DNA of 43,804 nt from Ilumatobacteraceae bacterium. GTDB lineage: Bacteria; Actinomycetota; Acidimicrobiia; Acidimicrobiales; Ilumatobacteraceae. Under the pieces are notes generated by a model. It was given only the letters and a program-made list of their open reading frames with translations. It was not told the origin of the DNA and searched no databases. Location of the stretch: contig JAFMNE010000015.1 of NCBI GenBank assembly GCA_017859395.1, positions 1 to 43,804 of the forward strand, in the 5' to 3' direction. Of the stretch, positions 18,629-25,537 are shown piece by piece. The stretch's first letter is position 1; each line of letters starts with the position of its first letter. The position numbers and the translations under genes are program-made.

Positions 18629-19221
18629 CGCGCATCGATCGTCAGCACACGAAATCCGCTCCGTGAGGTGATGCGGTCGCTTCGGAATCCCTGCTCGATC
18701 AGCCAGCGTTGCAGCGAGTCGGCACCTAGATGGCGATTCACCACCATCACCGCACGGCCAGTCGGGGTGAGTCGGTCGAGCCAGGTGGTGAGAAGGGCCC
18801 GCATGTCCGCTTTGCCGATACGCACCGGTGGGTTCGACCACACGAGGTCAAACCTCACCTCGTCGGGCACGTCCTCAGGTGCTGAAACTCGCACACCGGT
18901 GGCTCCGGCAGTTGCAGCGTTTCGGGCGGTGAGTTCGCGGGCGCGCTCATTGACGTCGAGCGCCCACACTGTTGCCGATGGTGCGAGTAGGCCAAGGGTG
19001 ATCGCAATCGGGCCGGCTCCGCACCCCAGGTCACAGAAGGTTCCTGTTGGCGGAGGGTCGGGAGCGGTATGCAGCAGCAACGATGTCCCCCGATCGAGGT
19101 GGCCATGGCTGAACACCCCGCTATCTGATCGATAGGTGAACGACACCGAGCGGACGTTGACATCGACGTCCGCTGGTCGGCTCTGTGATGAGGGCCGCTC
19201 GGCAAAGTACTGGGCAGCCAT
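18586..19221 (-). CDS. RsmC-like class I methyltransferase
   Basis: A 211-residue protein with the MTS domain of RsmC/RlmG-type 23S or 16S rRNA guanine-N2 methyltransferases. Visible are VSFTYRSDSGVFSHGHLDRGTSLLL, the SAM-binding loop FCDLGCGAGPIAITL, the Asp of WALDVNERA, and the catalytic WSNPPVRIGK (the NPP[FY] box). It lacks the N-terminal half of E. coli RsmC, as many actinobacterial versions do. The ATG at 19221 (MAAQYFAERP) is used because the upstream extension runs antisense through def. Which rRNA base it modifies cannot be told. It converges with priA and diverges from def with an 18-nt gap. Confidence 0.82.
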   Translation of the reverse strand: MAAQYFAERPSSQSRPADVDVNVRSVSFTYRSDSGVFSHGHLDRGTSLLLHTAPDPPPTGTFCDLGCGAGPIAITLGLLAPSATVWALDVNERARELTARNAATAGATGVRVSAPEDVPDEVRFDLVWSNPPVRIGKADMRALLTTWLDRLTPTGRAVMVVNRHLGADSLQRWLIEQGFRSDRITSRSGFRVLTIDARHEPRAGSTATRSR

Positions 19222-19226
19222 GTCGG

Positions 19227-19232
19227 TAGCCT
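19227..19232 (+). promoter_or_regulatory. Candidate -10 (TAGCCT) for def
   Basis: TAGCCT, then 7 nt, then the def ATG at 19240, without a Shine-Dalgarno. It lies in the 18-nt gap between the divergent methyltransferase and def starts. The same hexamer with the same spacing precedes hisG. Confidence 0.5.
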
Positions 19233-19239
19233 GCCACGC

Positions 19240-19767
19240 ATGGGCCAGGAAATTCGCACATTCGGTGACCCGGTGCTGAAGTCCGCTGCGGCGCCGGTGG
19301 CCGATATCGATAGCCGGGTTATTCGTCTGGTCGATGAAATGTTCGACACGCTCAACCGTTCCGATGGCGGTATCGCGCTCGCTGCCCCGCAAATTGGGGT
19401 ACGCCGTCAAGTATTTGTCTGGGACCTCGATGGCGAACGCCACGTGGTGTGCAACCCCGAAATCGTCGAATCCGACGGTGAATGGGTGTACGACGAAGGC
19501 TGCTTGTCGATTCCGGGTCTCTTTGTCGAGATCGTGCGTCCGAAGACGGTTCTGATGCGCGGTGTGTCCCTCGACGGCAACGAGGTTGAGTTCGAGGCCG
19601 ACGAATTAGAGGCGCGGATGTATCAGCATGAACTCGACCATCTCCACGGCGTGCTGATGTTCGACCGGATGACGCCCGACCAGCGCCGTGAAGCTCTCGC
19701 GGAGTACCGCGATCTGCAGGCTGAGGAGGCGCCCCGTCGACGTCCTCGTCGGCTTCGTCTGCGCTGA
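19240..19767 (+). CDS. def: Peptide deformylase
   Basis: Removes the formyl group from nascent N-terminal fMet. The three motifs are present: GIALAAPQIG (44-53; the usual second Gly of GxGxAAPQ is Ala), EGCLS (86-90) with metal ligand Cys88, and HELDH (130-134) with the two His ligands and catalytic Glu. The length of 175 residues is typical. It is followed 3 nt later by fmt, so the enzymes that add and remove the formyl group are made together. No Shine-Dalgarno is visible, in keeping with the leaderless promoter element upstream. Confidence 0.95.
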   Translation: MGQEIRTFGDPVLKSAAAPVADIDSRVIRLVDEMFDTLNRSDGGIALAAPQIGVRRQVFVWDLDGERHVVCNPEIVESDGEWVYDEGCLSIPGLFVEIVRPKTVLMRGVSLDGNEVEFEADELEARMYQHELDHLHGVLMFDRMTPDQRREALAEYRDLQAEEAPRRRPRRLRLR

Positions 19768-19770
19768 ACG

Positions 19771-20571
19771 ATGAAACTCGCATTCTTCGGCAGCCCACCG
19801 CCGTCAGCTGTGGTGCTGGAGGCACTGCTGGCCGCGGGACACGAGGTGGCGTGTGTGGTGACTGCTCCGGATCGACGCCGCGGCCGCGGTGGTGCAACCT
19901 CGCCAACAGCGGTGGGGGAGGTCGCGATGCGGCACGGACTCGCCATCACCCACGAGGTCGACGACGTCATGACCTGCGATGTCGATCTGGGTGTTGTCGT
20001 GGCATTCGGTCAGATCATCCCGGCACGGGTTCTCGACGCGGTGCCAATGGTCAATATCCACTATTCACTGTTGCCGCGCTGGCGTGGCGCAGCGCCCGTC
20101 GAACGCGCGATCCTCGCCGGTGATGACCTGACCGGGGTCTGTGTGATGGAGGTGGTGCCCGAGTTGGATGCCGGCTCGGTGTATGGCCGCGCGGAAGTGC
20201 CCATCGGGTCGAAGTCAGCGTCGGCATTGACGGCCGAACTCACCGATGTCGGCGTGAGTCTTCTCGTCGAGGGTTTGGCAACAGGGTGGGGAGTTCCTGA
20301 GCCACAGGTTGGTGAGGTGACCTATGCCCACAAGATCACCCCTGACGACCGTCATATCGATTGGTCGACATCAGCCGAGACGATCGACAGGGTGGTCCGC
20401 ATTGGATCGGCGTGGACAACATGGCGCGGAGAACGGGTGGTGATCGTTGACGGTGATGTGACATCGACGGAGTTCGTGCCGACGATCGTGCGCCCTGCCG
20501 GGCGCGGGGACATGCCAGCAGATGATTTCTGGCGGGGGGCTCGGCCAGACCCGGGCGAGTGGTTCGTGTGA
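19771..20571 (+). CDS. fmt: Methionyl-tRNA formyltransferase, short form
   Basis: Transfers a formyl group from 10-formyl-tetrahydrofolate to Met-tRNAi. The catalytic domain keeps the essential Asn, His and Asp in VNIHYSLLPRWRGAAPVERAILAGDD and in PELDAG. At 266 residues it is about 40-45 shorter than usual (roughly 310). The loss falls in the C-terminal domain, where VTYAHKITPDDRHIDWS and the final PADDFWRGARPDPG are kept but the middle of the OB-fold is missing. A few residues are also lost near residue 65. It lies between def and rsmB in one operon. Confidence 0.9.
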   Translation: MKLAFFGSPPPSAVVLEALLAAGHEVACVVTAPDRRRGRGGATSPTAVGEVAMRHGLAITHEVDDVMTCDVDLGVVVAFGQIIPARVLDAVPMVNIHYSLLPRWRGAAPVERAILAGDDLTGVCVMEVVPELDAGSVYGRAEVPIGSKSASALTAELTDVGVSLLVEGLATGWGVPEPQVGEVTYAHKITPDDRHIDWSTSAETIDRVVRIGSAWTTWRGERVVIVDGDVTSTEFVPTIVRPAGRGDMPADDFWRGARPDPGEWFV

Positions 20572-21689
20572 CGGCACCGCGACGGCTCGTTGTTGAGTTG
20601 CTACGGCGAATCGATGAGGGCGGTGCCTATGCCAATCTCGTGGTGCCAGCGGCGCTGACAGAATCTGCTCTTGATCGCCGCGACCGGGCCATGGTCACCG
20701 ACCTGGTGTACGGGGTGACCCGTCGTCGCCGCACCCTCGACGCGCTGTGTGACCCTCACATCTCGGTACCGCCTGATGGTGATGTGCGGCGGGTGTTGAG
20801 GGTGGGAGCGTTCCAGTTGCTCGATGGTCGGATTCCGCGTCATGCGGCGGTGTCGAGCACTGTAGACCTCGCGCCCCGGCGGGCTCGCGGTTTCGTTAAT
20901 GCCGTACTGCGCCGGGTAGCGGACGCGATTGATGATGATGCGCTGAGCGCGATGCGTCCCGCCGTGGTGCTCAGCTACCCGGACTGGATTCATGATCGTC
21001 TTGTCGACGAGCTCGGCGCTGATGACGCGCACGCGGCGATGGAGGCGATGAACCGTCCCGCACCGGTCACTGTGCGCGACGACGGATATGTGCAAGATCA
21101 CGCGTCGACCCTGGTGGCCGATGCCGTCCCTGTCGGCCCAGATGGCACCGTCGTCGACATGTGCGCCGCGCCGGGAGGGAAGGCCACCGCCATGGCATCA
21201 CGCGGTGCCCACGTCATCGCATTCGATGTGCACCGCCACCGTGCGGGCCTCATCGCAAAGAATGCGCGCCGCACTGGCACATCGGCCACGGTGCACGCGG
21301 TGGTCGCCGATGGTGCTGCGCCCCCGCTGCGGCCCGGCTGTGTACCCGCGGTGCTGCTTGACGCGCCGTGCTCTGGCCTTGGGGCGCTGCGTCGCCGGCC
21401 CGATGCACGATGGCGGATCACCCCCGGCGATCTTGATGGCCTGGTGTCGGTGCAGGCGCGACTGCGGCACGCCGCCGCCGAATTGCTGGCACCGGATGGT
21501 TGCCTCGTGTACTCGGTGTGCACGGTGACGGCCGCAGAGTCCATTGACCATCGCACGCCACCGGGTTGCGAACTCGACCCCGAACCGTTGCCGGCTCCAT
21601 GGGAACCATGGGGGAGTGGGTGGCGGCTGTTGCCCCAGCACATCGACTCCGACGGCATGGTGGTGGTGCGGTACCGTCGAATGCGATGA
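20568..21689 (+). CDS. rsmB: 16S rRNA cytosine-C5 methyltransferase RsmB
   Basis: A NusB-like N-terminal RNA-binding domain (residues about 1-130) followed by a Rossmann methyltransferase domain. The SAM loop is VVDMCAAPGGKATAMAS. The catalytic pair of Cys residues lies in DAPCSGLGALRRRPDARWR and YSVCTVTAAES. RsmB methylates C967 of 16S rRNA (E. coli numbering). The GTG at 20568 overlaps the fmt stop (GTGA) and yields 373 residues; another GTG at 20559 is equally in frame. The protein is somewhat shorter than E. coli RsmB (429), mainly in the linker. Confidence 0.92.
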   Translation: MTAPRRLVVELLRRIDEGGAYANLVVPAALTESALDRRDRAMVTDLVYGVTRRRRTLDALCDPHISVPPDGDVRRVLRVGAFQLLDGRIPRHAAVSSTVDLAPRRARGFVNAVLRRVADAIDDDALSAMRPAVVLSYPDWIHDRLVDELGADDAHAAMEAMNRPAPVTVRDDGYVQDHASTLVADAVPVGPDGTVVDMCAAPGGKATAMASRGAHVIAFDVHRHRAGLIAKNARRTGTSATVHAVVADGAAPPLRPGCVPAVLLDAPCSGLGALRRRPDARWRITPGDLDGLVSVQARLRHAAAELLAPDGCLVYSVCTVTAAESIDHRTPPGCELDPEPLPAPWEPWGSGWRLLPQHIDSDGMVVVRYRRMR

Positions 21690-22171
21690 GCGCAGGCGTC
21701 AGTCCCCATCGAGCCAAAGTGATCACGGTCAGCGATGGCGTGCATCACGGCTCCAGGGTCGACACCGGTGGTGTAGCCGTCGCGGAGTATCTCGTCTCGC
21801 ACGGCTTTGAGGTGGAAGCGACAATGGTGATTCCCGATGGAGCTGATGCGGTGGCAGCGGCGTTGACGCAGATGTGCTCGAGTTTTGCTGGGGTGGTCGT
21901 GACCACCGGTGGCACTGGCTTTGGGCCGCGGGATCAGACCCCAGAGGGAACTGCGGCGGTCATCGAACGCGAGGCTCCCGGTCTGGCCGAAGCGATGCGG
22001 GCCATCAGTCCATTCGGCCGTTTATCGCGTGGTCGATCCGGCACGGTGGGTGACTGCATTGTTCTAAATCTTCCTGGATCGCCCACAGGTGCGGTGGAGC
22101 AACTCAGCGCGGTGATCGATGTGCTCGCTCACGCGGTCGACCTGATTGTCGGACGGCCGTCGGGTCACTGA
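21686..22171 (+). CDS. moaB: Molybdopterin adenylyltransferase (MoaB/Mog family)
   Basis: A 161-residue MPT-binding-domain protein of molybdenum cofactor synthesis. Key motifs are VITVSDG near the N-terminus, VVTTGGTGFGPRDQTPEGT in the middle and LNLPGSPTGAVEQL near the end; these bind molybdopterin and catalyse its adenylylation in the Mog family. No other cofactor-synthesis gene is nearby. The ATG overlaps the rsmB stop (ATGA), so it is co-translated with the def-fmt-rsmB operon, a link with no obvious functional sense. Confidence 0.87.
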   Translation: MSAGVSPHRAKVITVSDGVHHGSRVDTGGVAVAEYLVSHGFEVEATMVIPDGADAVAAALTQMCSSFAGVVVTTGGTGFGPRDQTPEGTAAVIEREAPGLAEAMRAISPFGRLSRGRSGTVGDCIVLNLPGSPTGAVEQLSAVIDVLAHAVDLIVGRPSGH

Positions 22172-22176
22172 GCCGT

Positions 22177-22182
22177 TAGCCT
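22177..22182 (+). promoter_or_regulatory. Candidate -10 (TAGCCT) for hisG
   Basis: TAGCCT, 7 nt, then the hisG GTG at 22190, in the 18-nt gap after moaB. No Shine-Dalgarno is present. Hexamer and spacing are identical to the def element. Confidence 0.5.
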
Positions 22183-22189
22183 CGGCATC

Positions 22190-23062
22190 GTGCTGAGGAT
22201 CGTGTTGCCCAAAGGTTCGCTGGAGAAAGCGACGATGGAACTCTTCGCCGCGGCTGATCTCACCGTGGTGAGGTCATCGTCGGTGGACTACCGGGCGTCC
22301 ATCGACGATCCGCGAGTTGCTGAAGTTCGGATTCTGCGCCCGCAGGAGATCCCGGTCTATGTCGCCGAAGGTTTGTTCGATATCGGCATCACCGGGCGTG
22401 ACTGGGTATCGGAAACCGGTTCTGAGGTGGTAAGCCTCGGCGAACTGGCGTATTCAAAAGCAACATCATCACCGGTGCGGGTGGTCGTCGCGGTGGCTGG
22501 CGACTCTGATGTGCACAGTGTTGACGACCTACCCGATGGTGTCCGTGTGACCTCGGAATACCCGGAGATGACCCGACGCTTCTTCGCCGAACGTGGTGTG
22601 CGCGCCGATGTTCGCCTGTCATATGGTGCGAGCGAAGCAAAGATTCCCGACATCGCCGATTGCGTGGTCGACATCACCGAGACGGGACGTGCGTTGCGGG
22701 CGGCGGGTCTTCGAATCATCGACACGATCCTCACCTCGTACACCGAGGTCGTGGCGAATCCGGCGAGCTACGCCGATCCGGAGCGACGGCGCGCGATGGA
22801 GCAGTTGATGATCCTGCTCAATGGGTCGCTCGCCGCGCGGGGTCGTGTGCTGGTGAAACTGAATGTTCCAGCCCAACACCGAGATGCTGTTCTGGCCGTG
22901 TTGCCATCGGCCAAATCGCCCACTGTGAATCAGTTGGCAAACGGTGATTTCGCGGTGGAAAGCGTGGTCGACAAATCCGAGATCAACCGCATCATCCCGG
23001 CCTTGTCTGAGGCAGGCGCAACTGACCTCCTCGAGTTGCCAATCTCGAAGATTGTGCCGTGA
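22190..23062 (+). CDS. hisG: ATP phosphoribosyltransferase, long form
   Basis: Catalyses the first step of histidine synthesis, joining ATP and PRPP. The 290-residue length and the C-terminal regulatory ACT-like domain (LLNGSLAARGRVLVKLNVPA onward) define the long, histidine-inhibited HisG_L form, which needs no HisZ. N-terminal landmarks are LRIVLPKGSLEKATMELF and VAEGLFDIGITGRDWV, and the PRPP segment lies in DIADCVVDITETGRALR. In many actinobacteria hisE is next to hisG; here no hisE or other his gene is seen. The two small genes that follow overlap it or each other. Confidence 0.95.
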   Translation: MLRIVLPKGSLEKATMELFAAADLTVVRSSSVDYRASIDDPRVAEVRILRPQEIPVYVAEGLFDIGITGRDWVSETGSEVVSLGELAYSKATSSPVRVVVAVAGDSDVHSVDDLPDGVRVTSEYPEMTRRFFAERGVRADVRLSYGASEAKIPDIADCVVDITETGRALRAAGLRIIDTILTSYTEVVANPASYADPERRRAMEQLMILLNGSLAARGRVLVKLNVPAQHRDAVLAVLPSAKSPTVNQLANGDFAVESVVDKSEINRIIPALSEAGATDLLELPISKIVP

Positions 23063-23349
23063 ATCCGGGTGTGGATTCGACGGTGACCCCGTCTGATGAA
23101 CGTCGTCGATCGGTGCCGGCCGACCATGTGACCTCGGCGCTCACGACCCCAATCGGCCGTGGCGAGGTCGACACCTTCGATCGGCGGGTAGGCCTCGGCA
23201 CGATCGTCACCGCAGATGGGCGCCGGTTGGACTTTCACGCGATCGAAATCGCTGATGGCAGCCGTGATATCGAGGTCGGGCGTCGTGTCGCCTTTGTCGA
23301 ACGCCGCCGACTTGGTATTCCACAGGCTGTTGGTGTCCGCGAACTCTGA
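23059..23349 (+). CDS. Small protein with degenerate cold-shock-like domain
   Basis: A 96-residue protein whose residues about 34-93 follow the pattern of a cold-shock domain. GRGEVDTFDRRVGLGTIVTADG corresponds to GxVKWFNxxKGFGFI, LDFHAIEI to VFVHFSAI, and GRRVAFVERRRLGIPQAVGV to GQxVxFxxxxGxKGPQAxNV. The aromatic RNP1 and RNP2 residues are mostly replaced, so nucleic-acid binding would differ from true Csp proteins. The first 33 residues look disordered. The GTG start overlaps the hisG stop, and the end overlaps the alkyltransferase-like gene by 17 nt. The function is unknown; the fold call is by eye. Confidence 0.65.
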   Translation: MNPGVDSTVTPSDERRRSVPADHVTSALTTPIGRGEVDTFDRRVGLGTIVTADGRRLDFHAIEIADGSRDIEVGRRVAFVERRRLGIPQAVGVREL

Positions 23350-23641
23350 TCCAACGGCGTCTATCACGCACGTGTTGATGGCCCTCTCTGAGGGGGAGGT
23401 GGTGTCCTACGGTGACATCGCGGCTGACGCCGGATGGCCACGCCATGCACGACTGGTCGCGCGCATCCTCGCCGAGGGTGTGCCCGGATGTGCCTGGTGG
23501 CGAGTGGTCACGGCAACCGGTCGTCTGGTGCCGGGGGCAGAGATCCGCCAGTCGAAACTACTTGTGGCCGAGGGTGTGACGGTGGTGCACGCTCGGGTGG
23601 TCGACGCGCCGCATGGACGGTTCCACCGGCAGCGGCCTTAG
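23333..23641 (+). CDS. Alkyltransferase-like protein (MGMT family, no active Cys)
   Basis: A 102-residue protein matching the C-terminal DNA-binding domain of O6-alkylguanine-DNA alkyltransferases: LMALSEGEVVSYGDIAADAGWPRHARLVARILAEG. The active-site PCHRV is replaced by AWWRV, with Trp in place of the acceptor Cys, as in alkyltransferase-like (ATL) proteins, which flag alkylated bases for nucleotide excision repair. The GTG at 23333 is chosen because it gives the normal ATL length and a 17-nt overlap with the gene before. It ends in a 4-nt overlap with the convergent DUF1844 gene. Confidence 0.85.
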   Translation: MSANSDPTASITHVLMALSEGEVVSYGDIAADAGWPRHARLVARILAEGVPGCAWWRVVTATGRLVPGAEIRQSKLLVAEGVTVVHARVVDAPHGRFHRQRP

Positions 23642-23991
23642 GCGTCGCCGGAGGCAGGTGCGGATGCGCGTACCTGCACGAATGCCATGCGGATGTTGCT
23701 GAGCGCTGCTGTCAACGTGTCGTACTCGGGCCCGATCCGTTCGCCGAGTGTTTCGATGACTGCGGCGAATGCATCGATGGCTAGTGCAGCCGATGTGAGA
23801 TCTGGCGGTTCGGCCGACAGATGGATAGCGGCCAGTTCCCACATTCCCATGGCGTGATTGGTGATCATCGTCTCTACTGGGACCTCGGCGAGACGTTCGC
23901 GCGCCTCGGCGAGTGCTGCCATGGCCTGTGCCTCGTCGATATCGGCCTCGTCGGTGACGTCGCTCGTGGCGTCGGGTGTCGTGTCGTCCAT
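23638..23991 (-). CDS. DUF1844-family protein
   Basis: A 117-residue protein of unknown function. The helical region ETMITNHAMGMWELAAIHLSAEPPDLTSAALAIDAFAAVIETLGERIGPEY (given in part) has the spacing of DUF1844 proteins, which often lie beside infC in actinobacteria. The N-terminus is acidic and probably disordered (MDDTTPDATSDVTDEADID). The ATG at 23991 is preferred because AGGA lies 7 nt upstream; an ATG six bases earlier is too close to that site. It is divergent from infC and shares the 302-nt intergenic region with it. Confidence 0.7.
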   Translation of the reverse strand: MDDTTPDATSDVTDEADIDEAQAMAALAEARERLAEVPVETMITNHAMGMWELAAIHLSAEPPDLTSAALAIDAFAAVIETLGERIGPEYDTLTAALSNIRMAFVQVRASAPASGDA

Positions 23992-24032
23992 CGTCATGTC
24001 CTGTCGCGTGTGTGCAGTGCGGTCGGCGTTGC

Positions 24033-24038
24033 ACCGTA
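24033..24038 (-). promoter_or_regulatory. Candidate -10 (TACGGT) for the DUF1844 gene
   Basis: TACGGT on the minus strand would give a start near 24026 and a 35-nt leader carrying the AGGA ribosome-binding site. It fits the TANNNT pattern; no -35 is recognised. Confidence 0.3.
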
Positions 24039-24115
24039 GCGCCATCGTTGAGTGAGTGGCATCGTGGAATAGGTGTGGTGGGCCCAGCGCAGGTGGTATC
24101 TGCAGGTGTGACGGT

Positions 24116-24121
24116 TACCAT
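24116..24121 (+). promoter_or_regulatory. Candidate -10 (TACCAT) of infC-rpmI-rplT
   Basis: TACCAT places a transcript start near 24128, one base before a perfect hairpin (TCCGACC 24129-24135 with GGTCGGA 24138-24144). That gives infC a structured leader of about 165 nt. Confidence 0.4.
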
Positions 24122-24128
24122 GCGGGAG

Positions 24129-24293
24129 TCCGACCGAGGTCGGATGACAACCAAGTGAAGTGGGCTTGGCCCCACCCGGCCACCAAGGAGTGCGTCCGGG
24201 TCATGACGACCGACCGGATTCCTGTGGGATGCGTCGTGGCTTCGCCCGTACGTAATTGAGGAGGCAGCCGCCCTTGCACAGGAGAGAGACGTC
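24129..24293 (+). promoter_or_regulatory. Structured infC leader with two hairpins and small ORFs
   Basis: Most of the 302-nt gap between the DUF1844 gene and infC. It contains hairpin 1 (24129-24144, effectively CCGAGG-capped), hairpin 2 (GTGGG 24160-24164 with CCCAC 24171-24175), an 18-codon ORF (24203-24259), a strong Shine-Dalgarno AGGAGG (24259-24264), and a 7-codon frame from TTG 24274 to TAG 24297. The TAG overlaps the infC ATA codon. A second site, GGAG (24281-24284), serves infC itself. The density of translation signals suggests control of infC by translation of the leader; this is inference. Confidence 0.5.
24203..24259 (+). CDS. Possible 18-residue infC leader peptide
   Basis: An ATG-to-TGA frame encoding MTTDRIPVGCVVASPVRN. 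AAGGAG lies 12 nt upstream, slightly far. The stop codon overlaps the start of the strong AGGAGG site that precedes infC. Conservation in relatives would be needed before calling it a gene. Confidence 0.25.
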   Translation: MTTDRIPVGCVVASPVRN

Positions 24294-24917
24294 ATAGCAC
24301 CCCCGAAGAGTGACCAGCACCGGGTCAACGACCGCATCAGGTCCCGAGAGGTTCGCCTCATCGGTCCCGATGGCGACCAGCTCGGCATTAAACCGGTCCC
24401 TGAGGCGCTCCGGATGGCCCGTGGGCTCGACCTCGACCTTGTCGAGGTGGCGCCTAGTGCCGATCCGCCGGTGTGCCGGATCATGGATTACGGAAAGTTC
24501 CGGTACGAAGAGGCCCAGAAGGCCAAGGAGTCGCGTCGCAAGTCGACTCAGGCATCGGTGAAAGAGGTCAAGTTCCGGCCGAAGATCGGCCGTGGCGACT
24601 TCGACACGAAGGTCCGTCATCTCGTCGGGTTCCTTCATGACGGCCACAAGGTCAAAGTGACCCTGCAGTTCAGAGGGCGCGAGATGGCGCACCCGGAACT
24701 CGGCTCGAAGATCCTCGATCAGGTGATCGACGCCGTGGGGCCACTCGGCCGGGTCGACAACCAAGCGCGCATGGAAGGTCGATCGATGTCGATGGTGCTC
24801 TCACCGGACAAGAAGGCACATGAGGCCGCATTGAAAGCCGCTGCAGAGGCAGCGGCGGAGAACGCAGCAGACGCCACGCCACCCGTTGACGTGGTCGATG
24901 AGACCGAATCCGAATAG
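24294..24917 (+). CDS. infC: Translation initiation factor IF-3, ATA start
   Basis: Binds the 30S subunit and discriminates against wrong start codons and initiator tRNAs. Homology to IF-3 begins right at the N-terminus (DQHRVNDRIRSREVRLIGPDGDQLGI) and runs through DLVEVAPSADPPVCRIMDYGKFRYEEAQKAKESRR and the C-domain (VKEVKFRPKIGRGDFDTKVRHL, FRGREMAHPELG). The first in-frame ATG (24414) would delete the N-domain. Upstream, the frame offers ATA at 24294, 9 nt after GGAG (24281-24284), giving 207 residues; an in-frame ATT at 24255 has no ribosome-binding site. IF-3 genes commonly use AUU, AUC or AUA for autoregulation. It heads the usual infC-rpmI-rplT set. Confidence 0.93.
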   Translation: MAPPKSDQHRVNDRIRSREVRLIGPDGDQLGIKPVPEALRMARGLDLDLVEVAPSADPPVCRIMDYGKFRYEEAQKAKESRRKSTQASVKEVKFRPKIGRGDFDTKVRHLVGFLHDGHKVKVTLQFRGREMAHPELGSKILDQVIDAVGPLGRVDNQARMEGRSMSMVLSPDKKAHEAALKAAAEAAAENAADATPPVDVVDETESE

Positions 24918-24940
24918 GCAGTCGACAAGGAGATGATGAG

Positions 24941-25138
24941 ATGCCCAAGATGAAGACCTCGAAAACCGCGGCGAAGCGGTTCAAGAAGACCGGCAAGGGA
25001 CGTCTGCGTCGTGAGCAGGCAATGCGCCAGCACCTGTTTGAGAAGAAGCCGTCGACGCGTACGCGTCGCCTCGCTGCCGATGCCGATGTGCATTCAGGCG
25101 ATGAGAAGAAGATTAAGCGCCTCCTCGCCGAGCGCTGA
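24941..25138 (+). CDS. rpmI: 50S ribosomal protein L35
   Basis: A 65-residue very basic protein of the large subunit. The family start MPKMKTSKTAAKRFKKTGKG is intact, as are the middle His and the C-terminal DEKKIKRLL. AAGGAG lies about 8 nt before the ATG. It is 23 nt after infC and 42 nt before rplT. Confidence 0.97.
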   Translation: MPKMKTSKTAAKRFKKTGKGRLRREQAMRQHLFEKKPSTRTRRLAADADVHSGDEKKIKRLLAER

Positions 25139-25180
25139 CCAACCACACATCGTTCACCTCACAGATCAGGAGTCAGAGAA

Positions 25181-25534
25181 ATGGCACGTGTGAAGCGTTC
25201 CGTGACCGCCCGTCAGCGGCACAAGAAGGTTCTCAAGAAGGCACGCGGGTACTACGGCAACAAGAGCCGTTCGTTCCGTGCAGCCAACGAACAGGTGATG
25301 CGCAGCGGTCAGTTTGCGTTTCGCGACCGTCGCGCGCGCAAGGGCGAGTTCCGTCGCCTGTGGATTCAGCGGATCAATGCGGCATGTCGCCAGAACGACA
25401 TGAGCTATAGCCGCTTCATCGCCGGTCTCAATGCCGCGGGCATCGAGGTGGATCGTAAGATCCTCGCCGACCTTGCGGTGAGTGACCCAGCAGCGTTCAC
25501 GCAGCTGGTCGAGCGGGCGAAAGCCGCGCTCTGA
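25181..25534 (+). CDS. rplT: 50S ribosomal protein L20
   Basis: A 117-residue rRNA-binding protein needed early in 50S assembly. It has the long basic N-terminal extension ([24 protein letters not shown] in part), the [24 protein letters not shown] core and the globular C-terminus ([25 protein letters not shown]). In other bacteria L20 can repress its own operon through an mRNA leader; whether the infC leader here plays that part is unknown. AGGAG lies upstream of the ATG. Confidence 0.97.
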   Translation: MARVKRSVTARQRHKKVLKKARGYYGNKSRSFRAANEQVMRSGQFAFRDRRARKGEFRRLWIQRINAACRQNDMSYSRFIAGLNAAGIEVDRKILADLAVSDPAAFTQLVERAKAAL

Positions 25535-25537
25535 GCC

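Noticed and set aside
24414-24917. infC starting at the first in-frame ATG (24414)
   Set aside because: It would delete the conserved IF-3 N-domain, which is encoded in frame back to 24294 and has a ribosome-binding site before an ATA codon.
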